64,000 nucleotides of DNA from Rhinopomastus cyanomelas (Eukaryota; Chordata; Aves; Bucerotiformes; Rhinopomastidae): the NCBI GenBank assembly GCA_013400115.1, contig VXBP01003681.1, forward strand, positions 186,001 through 250,000, written 5' to 3'. The number at the start of each line of letters is the position of its first letter. Positions within the stretch are counted from its first letter, which is position 1. The notes under the pieces are model-generated. The model made no database searches. It was given only the letters and a program-made list of their open reading frames with translations, and had not been told where the DNA came from. The translations under genes and the position numbers were made by a program. This document shows, piece after piece, positions 26,401 to 41,400 of this stretch.

Positions 26401-29400
26401 CAGTTTTGATCTGTTTAGCATTTAACCTAGAATTCTATTTCAGATGGCAGAGTTATTTCACAATTTAAAGAGGCGAATGGAGTCATTTAACATGTTTGTT
26501 AACGCTCAGCAACCTGAAATGGATCCGGAAGGTGTATGCACACAGCGCTTCATTTTACAGGTAATGCTCTATTGCCTCTTCGGGGAAGAGCCATTATTTA
26601 CAACAGTACCTGGCATTTTATATGCAAGTACTGATGAGCTAGTATTACACCCAGGTTTCAAAAATCTTTATAGATCTTGAGATTGCAGGTGAAAAAACCC
26701 AGCGATTATTTGTAATAACTTAAAAGGATAACTAATACTACTTTTTAATGGTTCATAACTCAAAGTTGATCCTGTGGCTGTCCTTTCACTTTCGATAGTA
26801 CATCACAATAAACAGTATAATCTGAAATTAATTAAACTGCATATCTAGACTACTCTTTTTTGAATCCTTACAAATGTTCTAAAATAAAATTGGTTTACAT
26901 TGGAAACCTAAGAACTAACAGTTTTGAAAATTATGCTTTTGGTTGTTTTGAGTGCTCTGTTTGTACTGCTACTGGCTTAGTTACTGCCATGGGGCGCACA
27001 AATTGGATAAGTTTCAACGGTTGTAACTTTGTCAAATTTATAATTAAATGTATTGTCTTATTTTGGCTGATTAGTGTTGGTTTTATTTTAAGAAACCTTT
27101 TTATCGTTTCACTGGCAAATGGCGTAACTGTGTAAGCGGTGAACTTTTTTCAGAGCTGAATTGTTAAATGCTATAACTAGAAAGTGAAACCATGTTAATG
27201 GAGGTGTTTCATGTGATTTTATTTTATATTAGACTCTTACTGAAATCAAGACTACCTATTGAAGATTTCATAGAGCAAATCTGCATACAATAATATTAAA
27301 TGGAAGTGTTCAGAAGTTGTCTTCTCATAAGATGATGTTTATAAGGATTTGCATGAGTTAAAGTGCTTTCAGCAATTACAGTAATTCCTGGAAGGCAATA
27401 GGAGAAAAACTTCATATGAAGATCTTTTCATAACTCTCTGATGTTAGTGTTTTTCTTTATTCAAGAAGGTCAATACAGTCTGTGTTCTAAAAAACCTTTC
27501 TTGATTCCAGGTTGTAATAGCTGGTGCTTTCTATCCAAACTACTTTACTTTTGGAAAATGTGATGAGGTAATAGCTGTGAAAAGCCTTGCTGGCAAAGAT
27601 CCAAAAACTACTGTGATGGTACGTTAAGAATATGCAAGTAATAAAAAATAGGGGTGTGGTGGTTTTTTTTCAAGTTTAGTTCTGGCTTGGGCAAAGACAG
27701 AAGTAATTATTTACTCCAATCCTGACTTTGGTAAGTTTCTTCTCTTCCATTTCCCTTTCTTTTAATATGGTAAACATTTTGTCGGTGAGGACTGCCTCTA
27801 TGCATTTGATTGATTGATTGCGTAGGCAACCAACTTTCATAAAGCTGATAAAAGATTTCTGAAATTAAATAGGACTATCATGGGTACTTTTTAATGAGTA
27901 TTTGTTGGGTTTTTTTGTAATCTCCTTCTTGACAGTGCATGGCGTGCATACTTGTTGCTTCAAGTTTGCCCAGAAATTATGATGCTTCTTTTAGGTTTTT
28001 TTACCTGACTGAATAAGTGGGAGTTGAAGTGGATGTGTTGATTTTGTAAAATGGTACACAGTCTAAACTAAGAAAATGTTTAGTGTTAACATACTATAAA
28101 CAGTATAAACATTAGGATAACATTATAAAATCGCCATGATCTACACTTAAAGAAAACAAACATGTAAAACAGGGACCTCAAAGACTAGACTTGTATTGGT
28201 ACAAGAGAAAAATAGATTAAAATGTAGGAGAGCTTACTGACAAGGAGTTTTTGTTGTGCCTTTTGTGTGCTCGCCAAAGAACAGAAGCTGGTCCTATACT
28301 AAAAGAGATGCAGGTATGGCAATACGTATGTGTGAAGACATTACGTATGATTTTGAAGGTTTTTGTTTAACTATATTTAGGCAATATATTGGATTACCCA
28401 GTCTTGTAGAAAAAGTAGATTATTAGTTCTACAACAGCAAAACTTATGAAACTGTTAATTTAAAGATCTGTTTAGTTTTAATGTACATGACTCTTAATCT
28501 GCTCATATGTCAACTGTTTTTCTTGAAGAAAGAAGTAGCTACTGTGTCTTCATCAGTGTAAAAGATCTTACGCGAGACATATGCTGCAAGTTCCTCAAGT
28601 TTTCATTTTGAGAGCCTCTTCATATAGCTGTGTGATGCTCCTAATGGTGTGTGCCAAAGATATAATCAGTCTAGTATTCCTCCCATTCTGTGGTTGCCAA
28701 ATCATCTTGCTGTGAGGGAGTTCCTGAAGTTTCACTTAATTCGTGTTCTTTACCAGCAGCTACAGAAGTATTGTAACTTCAAGGCATATGAAGATGTACT
28801 GAAATAATCTCTTCTTTCCTTAAGAAACCTTAAGATTGTAACAAAGAGAAGGAATACACAGTTGTGTAGAGCCTGAAATGCTCTGTATAGAGCCTGATCT
28901 GTGTAAGAGCACCTTAAATTTGCACTACTTCTCCACATAGAGAAGACCAGAAGATTGCTTTCTGGGTCTTCCCTAAGAACCATCTATCTATTCCTGCTCT
29001 CCAGTTGTTTAATCTGTCTCACCCTACCTCAGCAGTTCAACCTGTGGCAGTTTTGCCAGGAAGTGCAAGGCTGTACCTCTTGCTTCCCAGGTTGTGTGCA
29101 CTGCATAGGACATAGTTCCCAGTGATGGACAAAGGAACAGCACAGCTTCCGTGACTTTACTGTTAGAAGCAAAAAGAGGGATGCTCGACAGCTTCTAGGA
29201 AAAATTAACAAACAACATTATAAAATTACAAGTGATTCTTCTTCACTTATTGTTAGAGGAAAAACAACGTTTGCTCTAGTGCCTCTAACTAGTAGATAAC
29301 ATTAGTGGCAAAATTCTGATTTGATTTTTGATCATTCTTTTTTAGTTTAGTGTATAGCACTTTCGGAATGTGTTTAGCTTATATGTCACTACTGAGGCTC

Positions 29401-32400
29401 AAGTGAAGGAGAAAGCTATTTAGTGAACTTTAATAAATGCATTAAAATAATTTTATTTGCTCAAAGTTAACTGTTCTTAACAGGTGAAGAATATTCCTCG
29501 CTATGGCTATCTTTACCATAGGCAATTGCAGTCACTGTTTAGACCATGTGGGCAGATAAAATCTATTACCTATGATGAATCCAAGTAAGTGCAAAATACT
29601 TTCAAGTATAATTTCTCATGTTCTCAGTTATGAATCTAGTAATCAATTTGTTTCTTTGTCAGTGGTGTGCTGACTAAATGTGTTCATCTCTTTGAAATCA
29701 ATTTCATATTTTAATGTATTGGCTAGGTTAAGAAAATGTGGTTTGAAGTTATATCTGTGTTCGTTGGAGCAGCATTAGATAAACTAACAGAGTTAGACCT
29801 GTCTTTTGTCTTGACTCTTGTGCTGTTCAGTAGTAGACCTTAACTTCCCCTCATCTGCCTGTATTTATTTGAACATTATAACCAAGTTAACCTCGTTTGT
29901 AAAATCAGATGGTTTTGCACCAAACATATGTGACTGACTTTTATCTAATCGTCTGGCTAACTTTGGACTACAGCTGCCATACTTAGACATTTTACAGTCT
30001 TTTGTTCTTACTCGCATCTATTTTCATATCTTTTCTATTTGTTTTAAATATGCTCACTAAAGTGGGCACCTGCTTCTTAGAAAGCTTTATTGTAGCTGTA
30101 ATGTTATTTAAAGTTTTAAGGTGCATAACAGCAATAGGCAAAGCCTGTGAAGAACCCACTTTTTACTGTTTGTTGCCCTGGGACAATAAATTGGTGTGTT
30201 TTGTGGGCTGTTTATTGCATTTTGATTCTTAATCAAAGAAATCGTTCCTAAGAATTAGTGGTTATTAAAAGTAAAAAAAGTAGGAAATCCTTAGGAATGT
30301 AGGGAATGATATAGAAATAATTCTTACTTAAGTATTTACTGCAATTTTATTGGGTGGGATTTTTTCAACAGGGCCTTTGTGGAGTTCTCCCGTAACCCAA
30401 TGGAGGGTTTTAAGATTCTTCCTGCAGTGTATCTTTCAGTCAAGATGTCACAGCTCAAAATTCCTCTGAAGCTGGAGGTTTTTTATCCAGATGATATCTT
30501 AATGCAGTTGGAAGGTGTGACAACTGCAGCTGTGAAAAGCTTAAGGTAATTGTATTGCATACAGAAATTAGTTTCTTTGCAGTGAGAAGGGTTTGCTGAA
30601 TTCAGTGGAAATTTTCTTGGAAGTGTTACCAAGGAAAGATTGCATTACATTCAAAAACCCGATTTATTAATTTTGTGTAAACAGAATGTTTTTAAGGACT
30701 GGAAACGATGTGATTGTTTTAATTATTTCTTTAGAATTAAAGGTGTTAACTTTTAAGAGTTGCAAAACTCCAGACATACAGTGGTGGTTTTGTTTAAAGT
30801 TATAGTCCGTTTGTCCTTAACCTGTGGAAGTATGGAAGTACACGATTTCTGTTCATGCTAGATATGACATTGGGAGACCTAAAGGGGGAAAGAGGAGGAG
30901 GATAACCACAGAAACAGGGAGGCAATATAGTATGAGGTGAGAAGGCATAACATAAAATACTGGTGAGGAATGCAGTGTAGCGAGTATCTTTTGGTCCACG
31001 CATGCTTTGTTGGAAAAGTCTGGTGTGTGGGTTTCTTTGTTATTTTGTGTTGTATGTGTTTTTTGGCTTCAGCTCACGCAAGCAGTGTGCTGAAATGGTA
31101 AACTTCCTAGCTTCTGATTGGTCTGCAGTTATCTTAATATTTTTAAGTTAAGAAATCGGAAATGGGAAGGAACAAACTAGAAAGGTTAAAGTGCAGATGA
31201 ACACTTCCAGATGATTGCACCTTCACAATTTCATTATGCTTCCTTTAAAGTCTTTGTGAAAACTAATTCTTGAGAGACTCAAGAAAGACATCTCCTAGGT
31301 TGAAGGACTAACTTTGCAGTTACTAACATTCACCAAATAAAAGGAATACTATGTCTAAAAAAAAGATATGCTGAATTTATCTTTGTGCTTTGGTGTACTC
31401 AGTTTATTTTAAAAATATTTTGGACATTATGCCATAGCTAAAAAACTTTACTGTTAAACCTTAACTCCACACTTCCTCACAGAGAGTGTGATCAGACGTT
31501 GGAATGGACTGCCCAGGGATGTGGTGGAGTCACCAGACCTGGAGGTGTTTAAACAAAGACTGGATGTGGCATTTAGAGCCATGGTTACAGGCTGGACTTG
31601 ATCTCGGAGATCTTTTCCAGACTCAGTAATTCTGTAACTCTCTGTATTTCTAGTATATTAATGCCATAGTTATATCTTGGCATATATCTTCTGTATTTTC
31701 TGTAGGATTTTGGTTCTAATTGAATTAATGTCTTTCTAATGGAATTAGTATCTTTCTAATTGAATTAATCTATTTGTAATTGAGTTAATTCATAAAGCAC
31801 ATAAATATATCCTATGGAATGCCTTGGGAAGCAAATGAAAACAAAAATAAAATGAACTCTTGAGTTTTTGCTTGTAAGTGAATTATTAAGCATCCTTATT
31901 CCATTCACTTCTCAGAGTAAATGTGGACTATGATAAGCACAGAGTGGAGCCTGTGGAAACCTCATTCAATACTGCACAAGAGTTAGGAATCATCCTAAAT
32001 AATTCTGTTCTGTCCATCAGTGTAACAGAGGTAGGAATGTTCTGTGTCTGAAATAGGTCATATGTAATACACACATAGATCAGAACATAGATAACTTGGC
32101 AAAGATTGTTATCTGACAAGCTTAAATTGAAAGAATGGGTATTAGTAATGGTTTTAGCACAGAGGTATAGAGAATATTCTTAGTCTAACTTCCAGTACTC
32201 TTGTGTGAAATTGTCAGATTGACTGGTGAAAAATGTTAGCAGGAAGTAAGCATTAATAGAAGATTAGAGAGGTAAAATATTTGTGTACACTATAGAAATG
32301 AAAATTCAGTAAGTATTTAGGCCATTACTTCAGCAACTGTGCATGTGATTAAGTAGATTAATTCATGGTATTGCATATTTGTTCAGAGAAATTACATGCA

Positions 32401-35400
32401 TAAAGTTACTGTGTAGGATAAAATTATATTTTTATGCAAATACTTCTGAATTCTGAAGCTGAGAATTTTTATATCATGCATTAACTATAATCTTAAATTA
32501 GGGGTTCTCAAACCCTGGCCCGCGGGCCAGATACGGCCCCCAGGGTCTCCAGTGCAGCCCGCCGGTATTTGCGCCTCCCTCCCCCCACCAGGGGTTGGGG
32601 GGTGGAAACCGAGCAGCTGCAGAGGATTTCCTGCCGACTGCACAGCTGGGCTGAGGTGGGCGGCTCCTCTGTCTCTCCCTCCCTCCCTCCAGCTCCCAGA
32701 CAGGACAATCCAGGCAGCACAAACTATAGCCCGTTCCCCGACACTGTCTGAGGGACAGTTAACCAGCCCCCTGTTTAAAAAGTTTGAGGACCCCTGTCTT
32801 AAATAGTCACAGCAAGTAATATATAAGCTGCTGGTACAAAGGTAATAAATTCAAACCACTGAGATAGTGGAAATAATAGGCTGAAGTATTAAAAGAGCTC
32901 TTCAGAGTAGTGTCATGTTTTATAAGTATAGGAAAGAGTATTTTCCTCACTTTTTCAGCTAAGTCACTTGGATCAAGAATGTTGACTTTCAGTATGTACA
33001 TTCTAGACACTTAACTATCTATGCTGCTTTAGTAGATGAACTTTCATAATCATATGTATTGTAAAGGAGAGTTATTTTTTAATCATGAGTATTTGATAGG
33101 AGATCAGAAATGGTATATGAGTTTAGTAAGCTATTTGAAAAGGTGATTATTTTTTTTTTTTAATTCAATTTGGTTTAAATAGTGGTGGATTCTTTTCAGT
33201 TTCCAAAAGGATGGCTAATAATAACAGCAACACGTTTGCTGATACGTGTAGCTAACTGGTTTCTTTTCACTAATAAGAAAAGTACGCTATCTGTATGCAT
33301 CTGTCTAATCAACTGTTTATCTTACATTTTCTGTAAGTAATGTTTCCTAAACTCAGTTTAGGAAAACTGAAGCAGTCTTTAATTTTCTGTATTTTCATAA
33401 TCCTTTCACCAAGGTCAGTATAGATAAAAGGTTTATTGCAGTTGCACAACAAATGAACGTTTTAAAATAACATTGAGAGGAAATGCTTCACTGCATTATT
33501 GCAGTTTGAGAACATTTCTATGGCTGTGTCAGAAGCAGGAGTGCTCCCGTGTATTTTGCTTAGGTGTGTTTTGTGTTTGATGTAGAAGAATATGTTTCTA
33601 TTCAATACAACATTTTCATGTGATATTTTGATACTTTCAGATTGTAGAAGTTGGACACTTCTGGGGCTACAGAACAGATGAAAAAACCAGAAGTGTACTC
33701 AAGGCTCTAAGAGCTAAAATTAACTGTCAGGACCTGATGGATTTGACAGTGTCCCCACATCCAGAGTTGCTTTGTCTGGCACCATTCTCTAATCTGGGAA
33801 ATGGAGAGTACTGTAGAGCTCGTATTCTGTATGTCAGTGGAGATTTTGCTGAGGTAAAGTAGTACTTTGCCATGTGGAATTGGTGGAATGTCAATGGATT
33901 AACAATCTTGGAGCTATTTTTACAAAGCAGTATGTGATACAATGATTGTGCTAGTTATAGCTATTCCAGTAAAGAAATTTGTAGAAATGGAACAAAAAAA
34001 TCCTTACCTTAATAGAATAATTTATTAATTGGTTTTTTTCCCCTGGAACATGAGTGTGATAGGCTGTTAATACAGTTAAAGTGTCTTGTGTGCTGAAGCA
34101 GAGTGAAGCATAACAAAGACTGAAACCTCCAGTAACTTGGAAAACATGATTCATAATTGCACTGAGGACCACCTAAAAACTTTCTTGCCCCATTATGTTC
34201 ACAGTGTTTGGTCATTCATGGTCAATTTGTCTGAGCATGTTCTTCTGCCCCCATTTCTTCTTCTGGTTTGCATAGGTTTTCTTTCATTTGCTTCCTCCTT
34301 CCCCTTCCCTACAGTTTTTTTGGTAAGATTGGCCTTTGTACAGGCCATTCCTCCTTTTGATTTTTTTATTTCTTTAAAGTAGCTGCACGTGACCAGGTGC
34401 ATTTATAAACAGTCACTGGATACATATTGGCATTTGCTGATCTAAAAGCAATTATTAAGTAATACCGCTTATGTGAGAAGGTTATACAGATGTAATTGCT
34501 GGAAGAGAATTAGAACCTTTCACGCAAATCTGACTGTTCTGGGTTTAGCAGAGTGTTTGTATTACCTATGGTTGTTTAAGCCAAAAGGTAACAGACATTA
34601 GAAACTCGGACCTATTGTAGTTGACAGGACTCTGAACGGTTATAGTTGACATCATGTTTTCTGGACTCTGAACTTGCTGCCATTTCATTTGATCAGATTA
34701 TGTTATACCGCAGATGTTAAACTTAGTTACTTTCACTACTGCTAGAAGTAGCCCTTTTATTTTGTGAAATCTCTGCAGATGCTCTTGGTAAACCATTTTG
34801 GTAAACCATCTTGGTAAACCTTATTTCTAGGTTTTTTATGTGGATTATGGCAGTAGATCAAAAGTGCATTTAAAGAATTTAAAGGAGATGCCGAGTTGTC
34901 TTCAGGAGCTTCCTTTCCAGGTAGGGGTGATTCTGTTTGCTACTGCTGCTGAACAGCTGTTTTTCTGGCTGGCTGGCAAACAGAAGTATACTTCAAATCA
35001 TAATGCTATTCAGAGTAGTAATAATAATGAAGTCACATGTAATTTGCTGATGAGAGTACCTACAAATTGTGATCATCAATAAGCGAATAAATGTTATCCA
35101 CAAATATGTACGTGCGGAGTAGTAATTCTTGTGTGTAACTGAATTGAATTGTATTTTAATAATAGAAAAATGATACCCTGCCTTTTGTTTCTGGGGCATT
35201 TGCTACAACAACAACAAAGAAACTCCCAAAGCCTGAACTTTCTACCTGATGGGATCTAAAAGTTACTGTTTGCATTTAAAGGAGTGCGAGGTGTTTCTTT
35301 TTAACTGAATGTTTGAAGCTGCTCTCTGTGTGAGTAACATAGTAGGATCTATCCTCCCACCTATAATTACAGGAAGAGCAGAAGGAGACATGAGATACTG

Positions 35401-38400
35401 CTCTAACAGCTGCCTTTGGATGTGTGTTGCTTTTAAGTACTAACTTTTTTTGTTGTCCTTCAGTTCTATGAAAAGTAGAACTTCTCCCTAGAAGGAGAAT
35501 ACTGGCTTAATGTAGATCTTTTCAGACAAAACTCTCTTAATGAAATAGTGATGTGTAATAGAATTTGAGAGACTTTATAGCTAGTTTTTTAGATAAATAA
35601 TTTTCGTGAGCTGGACTAGATTTCAAGTGAAATTCAGCTTTTCAAACACTCAGATATTTTAAAGCTCATTAAAACCAGGTGTATCAAAGTATTCCCTGAA
35701 GCATTTAATGATGAAAATGAGAGAAGAGCCAACAGAAGTACAATTTTATTTAAGTCATCCTAGTGTTAAGATTTCGATAAGGTTAATTTTGTTTAGTTTG
35801 ATCATTGACTTTAAAAAATAAATATAATTAAATTTGGCAAGAAGCATCCTTTTTAGTGCTTTCTTCAGGTGTATTAAAGGGAAATATATTTCCACCTCAG
35901 GCCTAATTTTATAATGAGTGGGTTTTGTAAATTAATTGGAAGACCTAATTCCAGATGGCAGTTGTGGAAAGAGATTCTGTCCCCTGACTGCTAGAGGTGT
36001 GATAGCTGCAGTAGTCTTGACAGGCTTTCTGTTAGCTTAGCTAGGTTGTGAAGTTTTTGTTCAGAGAAGACTCTTCCTTCCTAATATTTGAATGAGGGTG
36101 GTAAATCAGTGCAGAATTGGCTTCTATTTATGCTCAATATGTACAATATTGAAGTGACATGAGCTGCGATTTGTAGCTGCACTAGCAGTGATGGAATAAG
36201 AATTATACCAGTAGCTTTGCAGCAGTCCCACCAATTAACATATCCTACTGCAACAATTACGAATTTGTAGTTAGGTCAGTTTGTTTTGTGCTGATTCTCT
36301 ACTCAGAATCTTTCAATGTTTTTTGCTCCAGGCTTTAGAATTCAAGATATGCAAGATGCGTCCATCTGCAAAATCTCTTGTGTGTGGGGACCGGTGGAGC
36401 TGCAGTGCTAATCAGAGATTTAGCTCACTAATAAGTGGCAACATTATTCTAGTGAAGGTGTATTCACACGTGCATAGTGTTCTGCATGTGGATGCTTTCT
36501 GTTGTGTGAGGTCTGAAGAGCTTGAGAATATTAGAGATGTACTTATTGAAGAATGTTATGCTGAACCAGCAGTGGAATCCTACGAATCACAGGTATGTTT
36601 TGGGTAAGCTGCTTCTGCTTCTATTATACTAGTTTATTTCAGTTCAGACTCTGAAGTCTTTAAGTAATGCCTTGGGATTAGGCAAGATGAATACTTGAAT
36701 AGGACAATGCGCCTTTGTGTGCTCAATTCACATTAAGTTGTTGGCCAAAAGCTCCACTGCTTTGAGCACCTTTGGAAAGAGATGTTTCCCAGGTGATAAT
36801 TGCGTCAATGGAAGTGCTCCAATGCTTAAAAAAACTGTTTCATAGTTTCTTTCCGATATCTGTGTTTGATATAATCTGAAAGATGATAAAAAAAAACTTC
36901 TGGCCTTTGTATTCATTTCCAAGTACGCACAATTTCTTTGTGTATGACCTCTTTTGTAACATCTGTGAAAAAGACAGCTGTTTCATGGTTTTAACAGTCT
37001 TCCTTTATTATGTAGCAAAGCCATGACTTGCTCAGCAGAGTATGTTGGGGACAAGTAACAGAAGAAAAGGAAATGCCTGTATCTTCAAGAAAGGAAGAAA
37101 AACATCTTATTGAGAGATTGGTAAACTGTTTTTCTGGCAAAAAATCTGAGGCACCAACCTATGAGGTAACTTCAGTTGGTTTTGGAATGTTACATTACCC
37201 TGCTTCTCATGTTAGAATATATATGAAGACTCAAAGTACCTTTAAAAACAAAATCATATTTGATGCCTTCCATAGTACATTCTACTTTCTCTTGGTAGAA
37301 GGCCTTAATGTGGCCATCATTGCAGTAGCAGTCTTGAAGTATAATTTAAGGTATAAGTGAACCAGTGCTTCTAACACATTTTAAGGCTGCACTTTGAACC
37401 ACTGTAGAATGAAGATAAAATCAAAAAACTTATGTTTCCACATTAAGTAGTCTTCATTACGTAAGCTACAGCAAATAGCAGGATTGGAACTATAATTTTT
37501 TTCAGAATGTTTAAACATCTTTTTTTACTATGTAACATTTTATACTTGAGCTAGTGACATATGGGCAGTCTAGGATCGGTGATACAGTGAACACTCTAGT
37601 AACTGATAATAATAAAAAGATATTTAACTGCCAATTCCAAACTCAGAATTTAGTGTTACTTACATATTTTGAGATATTTAGTCACCACAAAGCTGGAATA
37701 TAAAACTTGTAAATGCATGTTCCGTTCTGCATTCTTATTACAAGTTAAGCCTCATCTACGTTATAATTCTGTTTCCATTTCAGACCTGAGAGAATTTCAA
37801 GCTTTCAAGCCACCTAATCAGGCTCAGTGTAGCCACAGGAATAATCCTGTTTAACTACTTATTTTTATGATAAAAGACTTTCTTATAAGTGATCTGATTT
37901 TGTTAGATGCTCTATTAAGTCTGAAGTTGTGGTTTTTAAGCCAGAAAAAAGTAATGAAACCCCAGCACCTGTCAAAATACATTGGTTTTGTTTAGGTGCC
38001 TCAAAAGGAAGAGTTTTAGATAAGTGAACTGAACATGCTCTGTATCAATATTTCAATTCAATATGGCTTAATATATGCAGAAATGTGCTTTGGTTTTCAT
38101 TTATAGAGGATTTTTTTTTTTTTTAGAAAAGATCCAGGTGGTAGCTAACTGGAATATCTTTTCTCTTTTTTTTTGAAGGTAACAGTTTTTGGCCCATTCA
38201 GTCCTTATGTAATGAAATGCTATGGTACGACTAGAGCATCTCAGTTTCGGTATGAGAAGACTTTAACTTTGAATTATAGGCATGTTCTTAGTTGTTACTC
38301 TGGATTAAATAGACAACACACATCCTAGTTAAAACCATTTACAGAATTTTAATTCACCGGGAAAACTGGAGTAGTCAGGTCTGAATTGCATTAATATGCA

Positions 38401-41400
38401 CATTACTGCTATGTGAAACTTCAGGAATAGTTTTATTAAAGGTGCTCTAATGTCTTACAGGCATTAGCATTATTTCTTAACCATATACATCTGCTAAATG
38501 GTGTTTGGGTATTCTTCAACAGGAACTGCTACCCATTGAGGTTTTCTTGTCTGTTTGAAGTAATTTTTTACATGTTCGTGTGGTTTTTATTTTTCTTAAT
38601 GTGAAAAATACTTCTTATTTTCTCCTCAGAAATATTTGTGTACAAAAGGACAGTGTAAATTCTGTTGTTGTCCACGATGCTCCAGAAGATCCCTTTGAAC
38701 AATTGCTAGTTGCTGCTTCAGTATCAGCAAATACAACTGGTAATGCTTAATGAAAATGTTTGGGCAGTTTCTCTAGAAATTTGGTTTTATATGAATAATT
38801 CTACAAGTAAATATGTAGTTCTATGCAAGGTTTCATTTTCATTAGTTTCTCCTTACGTACATACTTTCTTGGTGGCAGGATCTGCTGTGATACTAGACGA
38901 AACATCTTTGATGCCCCCTATTCCTGGCCTGTTTGCACTTCTCAGCATGCTGTTTGCTCCAGCTATAGAACTCAGGTATTCATGCATTTCAAAATGTGGT
39001 GGTTCTTTTATTTTATTTGGGCCCTTCACAGATCAGTGACAGATTATTTTTTCCCCTCTGCTTTTAGCATTGAGTATGTTCTCTTCCAGTTCATGTATTT
39101 TTGTTTCTTTTCTCAGTTTTTTTTCATCACAGCTGGTTCTGCAGGCTGTACCCTCACAATAAGGTGATTACGTCACATAACACAATGTAGTTCCTGACAG
39201 TAGGTAGTGCTGGAAGCCTAAGAAGATGAACATTAGAACTGGGCATATTTTAAATTTCTGCAAGGAGAGGAGCTTGAGTGTTTTTTATAAAAGCTGAGTT
39301 CTGGCAGTTGCATTACTGTTGTGTTTTGTTGAAATTCTTGTATCTGTCATTTCAACATGGTGAGGCTAGATTCCATCAGTTAAAATCTTGTCATATGTAT
39401 GATTTTTTAAGTATTATGTGTATGTTTTCATAACCACAACTTTTGTCACTGTATTAAAAAAAGAGCATGAGTTCAGATGAGTGCCTTTTAATTGTTCTAG
39501 TTTCTTCACAACTCCTGTATTTTGCTTGGGAGAGCTCAAGATTATTTTAAGTCTGTCTTGATATGAGTTCAGTTTCTTCATCTGTGGGTAAGACTGTTTT
39601 CTTTCTCATGTAGGGTTGATAAAAGTGGCAAGTATTTTACTGGTGTTCTGTGTGGGTTGGGTTGGAGTCGGATTTCTGAGACCTCACTGTTTCCAGAAAA
39701 TGACATGGAGCTGACATTTGACGTGCATATTGGGGTGGAAGACATATCGGAGGTAAAGCATGCATAAGAATTTTCACTGTAGTGGGAATTATGTAGAATT
39801 CAGTGCACAAGAGCTTATTACTTTCTAGAGTTAATAGTAAAACTTGTGTTAAGCTGTGAGTTTCGGGAATATTTTAGTGTACTACCTTTTTATAACCTTG
39901 AATTCTTACCAGAAAAAGTTACCCTCTCCACACACTTTGAACAAAAGAAAACAATTACAGCACACCACTATAACTGATAGTGCTTCAGTTTTGCACTAGT
40001 CAAATGTCAATACGTGTGTTCTTGGGATTATTGTGGTTTTTACTGATCAGCCTAGTATTAGTGCTTTGCAATATTGTTTGATTTTAAAGCTCTGGTAAGT
40101 TACCTGTCTCAAGCTACTTCTCTCAGAGCAGAGCAATCAAATGGTAAATTCCCCTGAATTCCTCATTACAACCTTTGTGTAACTTGTAACAGAGATGTGT
40201 CAGAGGGAAATGTGTACATGTGGTTTGCTTTGCAGGACAGTAAGCTGTATCACAGAATCACACATCATTGGGAATTGGAAGGGACCTCCAAAAGATCATC
40301 TAGTCCAATCCCCCTGCCACGGCAGGATCCCCTGTTCAACCTGTGCTTCAGCTTTGACATGTGCTTTGGGCAGTGAAGTGCCTTAAATGCCGTTATTTAG
40401 TTCTCAGCCCAAAGCAAGTACATTAGCTGACCAGTGATTTCTACAGCTTTTTAAGGACACAGAGGAACTGCTGGTGCACATATCTGTAAGCTAGTTTTTT
40501 TTCTGAAAGCCCTCACTGGGTGTGCATGTGATGTCTGCATTTCATGACACCTTGGACAGAACAGTAACACCAGGCTGTTGCACTCGTGAAAATTATGGGT
40601 AGACAGAGAAAATCCTTCTAACTTTTACAGAAGGAATTCTGTGATGGAAAAAAAAATCCAGGCAGGTCTCAGTTTTGTGACGTATCTGGGTAACCTAAAG
40701 GTAAAGTGTAACCAAGTGGTTGCCGTTAACATCTTTGACGAGCAGAGATGCATCTGGAAGAAGCGTTTCTAAAGCTTTAGAAATTTTTGCATAAGTTAAT
40801 ATTATTCCTCTTGAAGTTTGGTGGTCTGGGTGCCATGACCTTGACCACTATCATGTGCTGGTTTAGAGTGCTTTAGAGCCTATGGATTGCAAAGTGGATC
40901 AATAATACAGTTCTGAAGGTTGTGATCAGTGGTGCAGGGCCAAGTTGGAGGCCTTTGGCCAGTGGTGTTTCCCAGCGATCAGTACTTGATCCAGTATCGT
41001 TCAATAGCTTGATCAGTGACCTGAACAACTGGATAGTGTGTACCCTCAGCAAGTTTGGTGATGATATGAACCTGGGGGGGGTAGCTGATAACAGCAGAAG
41101 GCTGTGCTGCTAGCCAACAAGATCTTGACAGGCCAGAGAGCTGGGTGAGCGCAAACCTCATGAAGTTCAACACAGACAAGTGTGGAGTCCTGCATCTGGG
41201 GAGGGATAGCACCAAGCGCTGGTACCGGTTAAGGGTTGTCCTGCTGAAAAGCAGCACCATAGTGAAAGACCTTGGAGTCCAAGTGGACAGTAAGGTCTCC
41301 ATGGGACAGCACTGTGCCTTCGTGGCCAAGAAGGCCAACAGGAGCCTGGGGTGCATTAAGAAAACTGTGTCCAGCAGATCTAGGTTGGTTTTCTTCCCCC

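Noticed and set aside
38710..39167. Open frames of 109-114 codons overlapping TDRD9 exon at 38879
   Set aside because: One is the TDRD9 exon frame running on past its donor into the intron. The other is a shadow in another frame.
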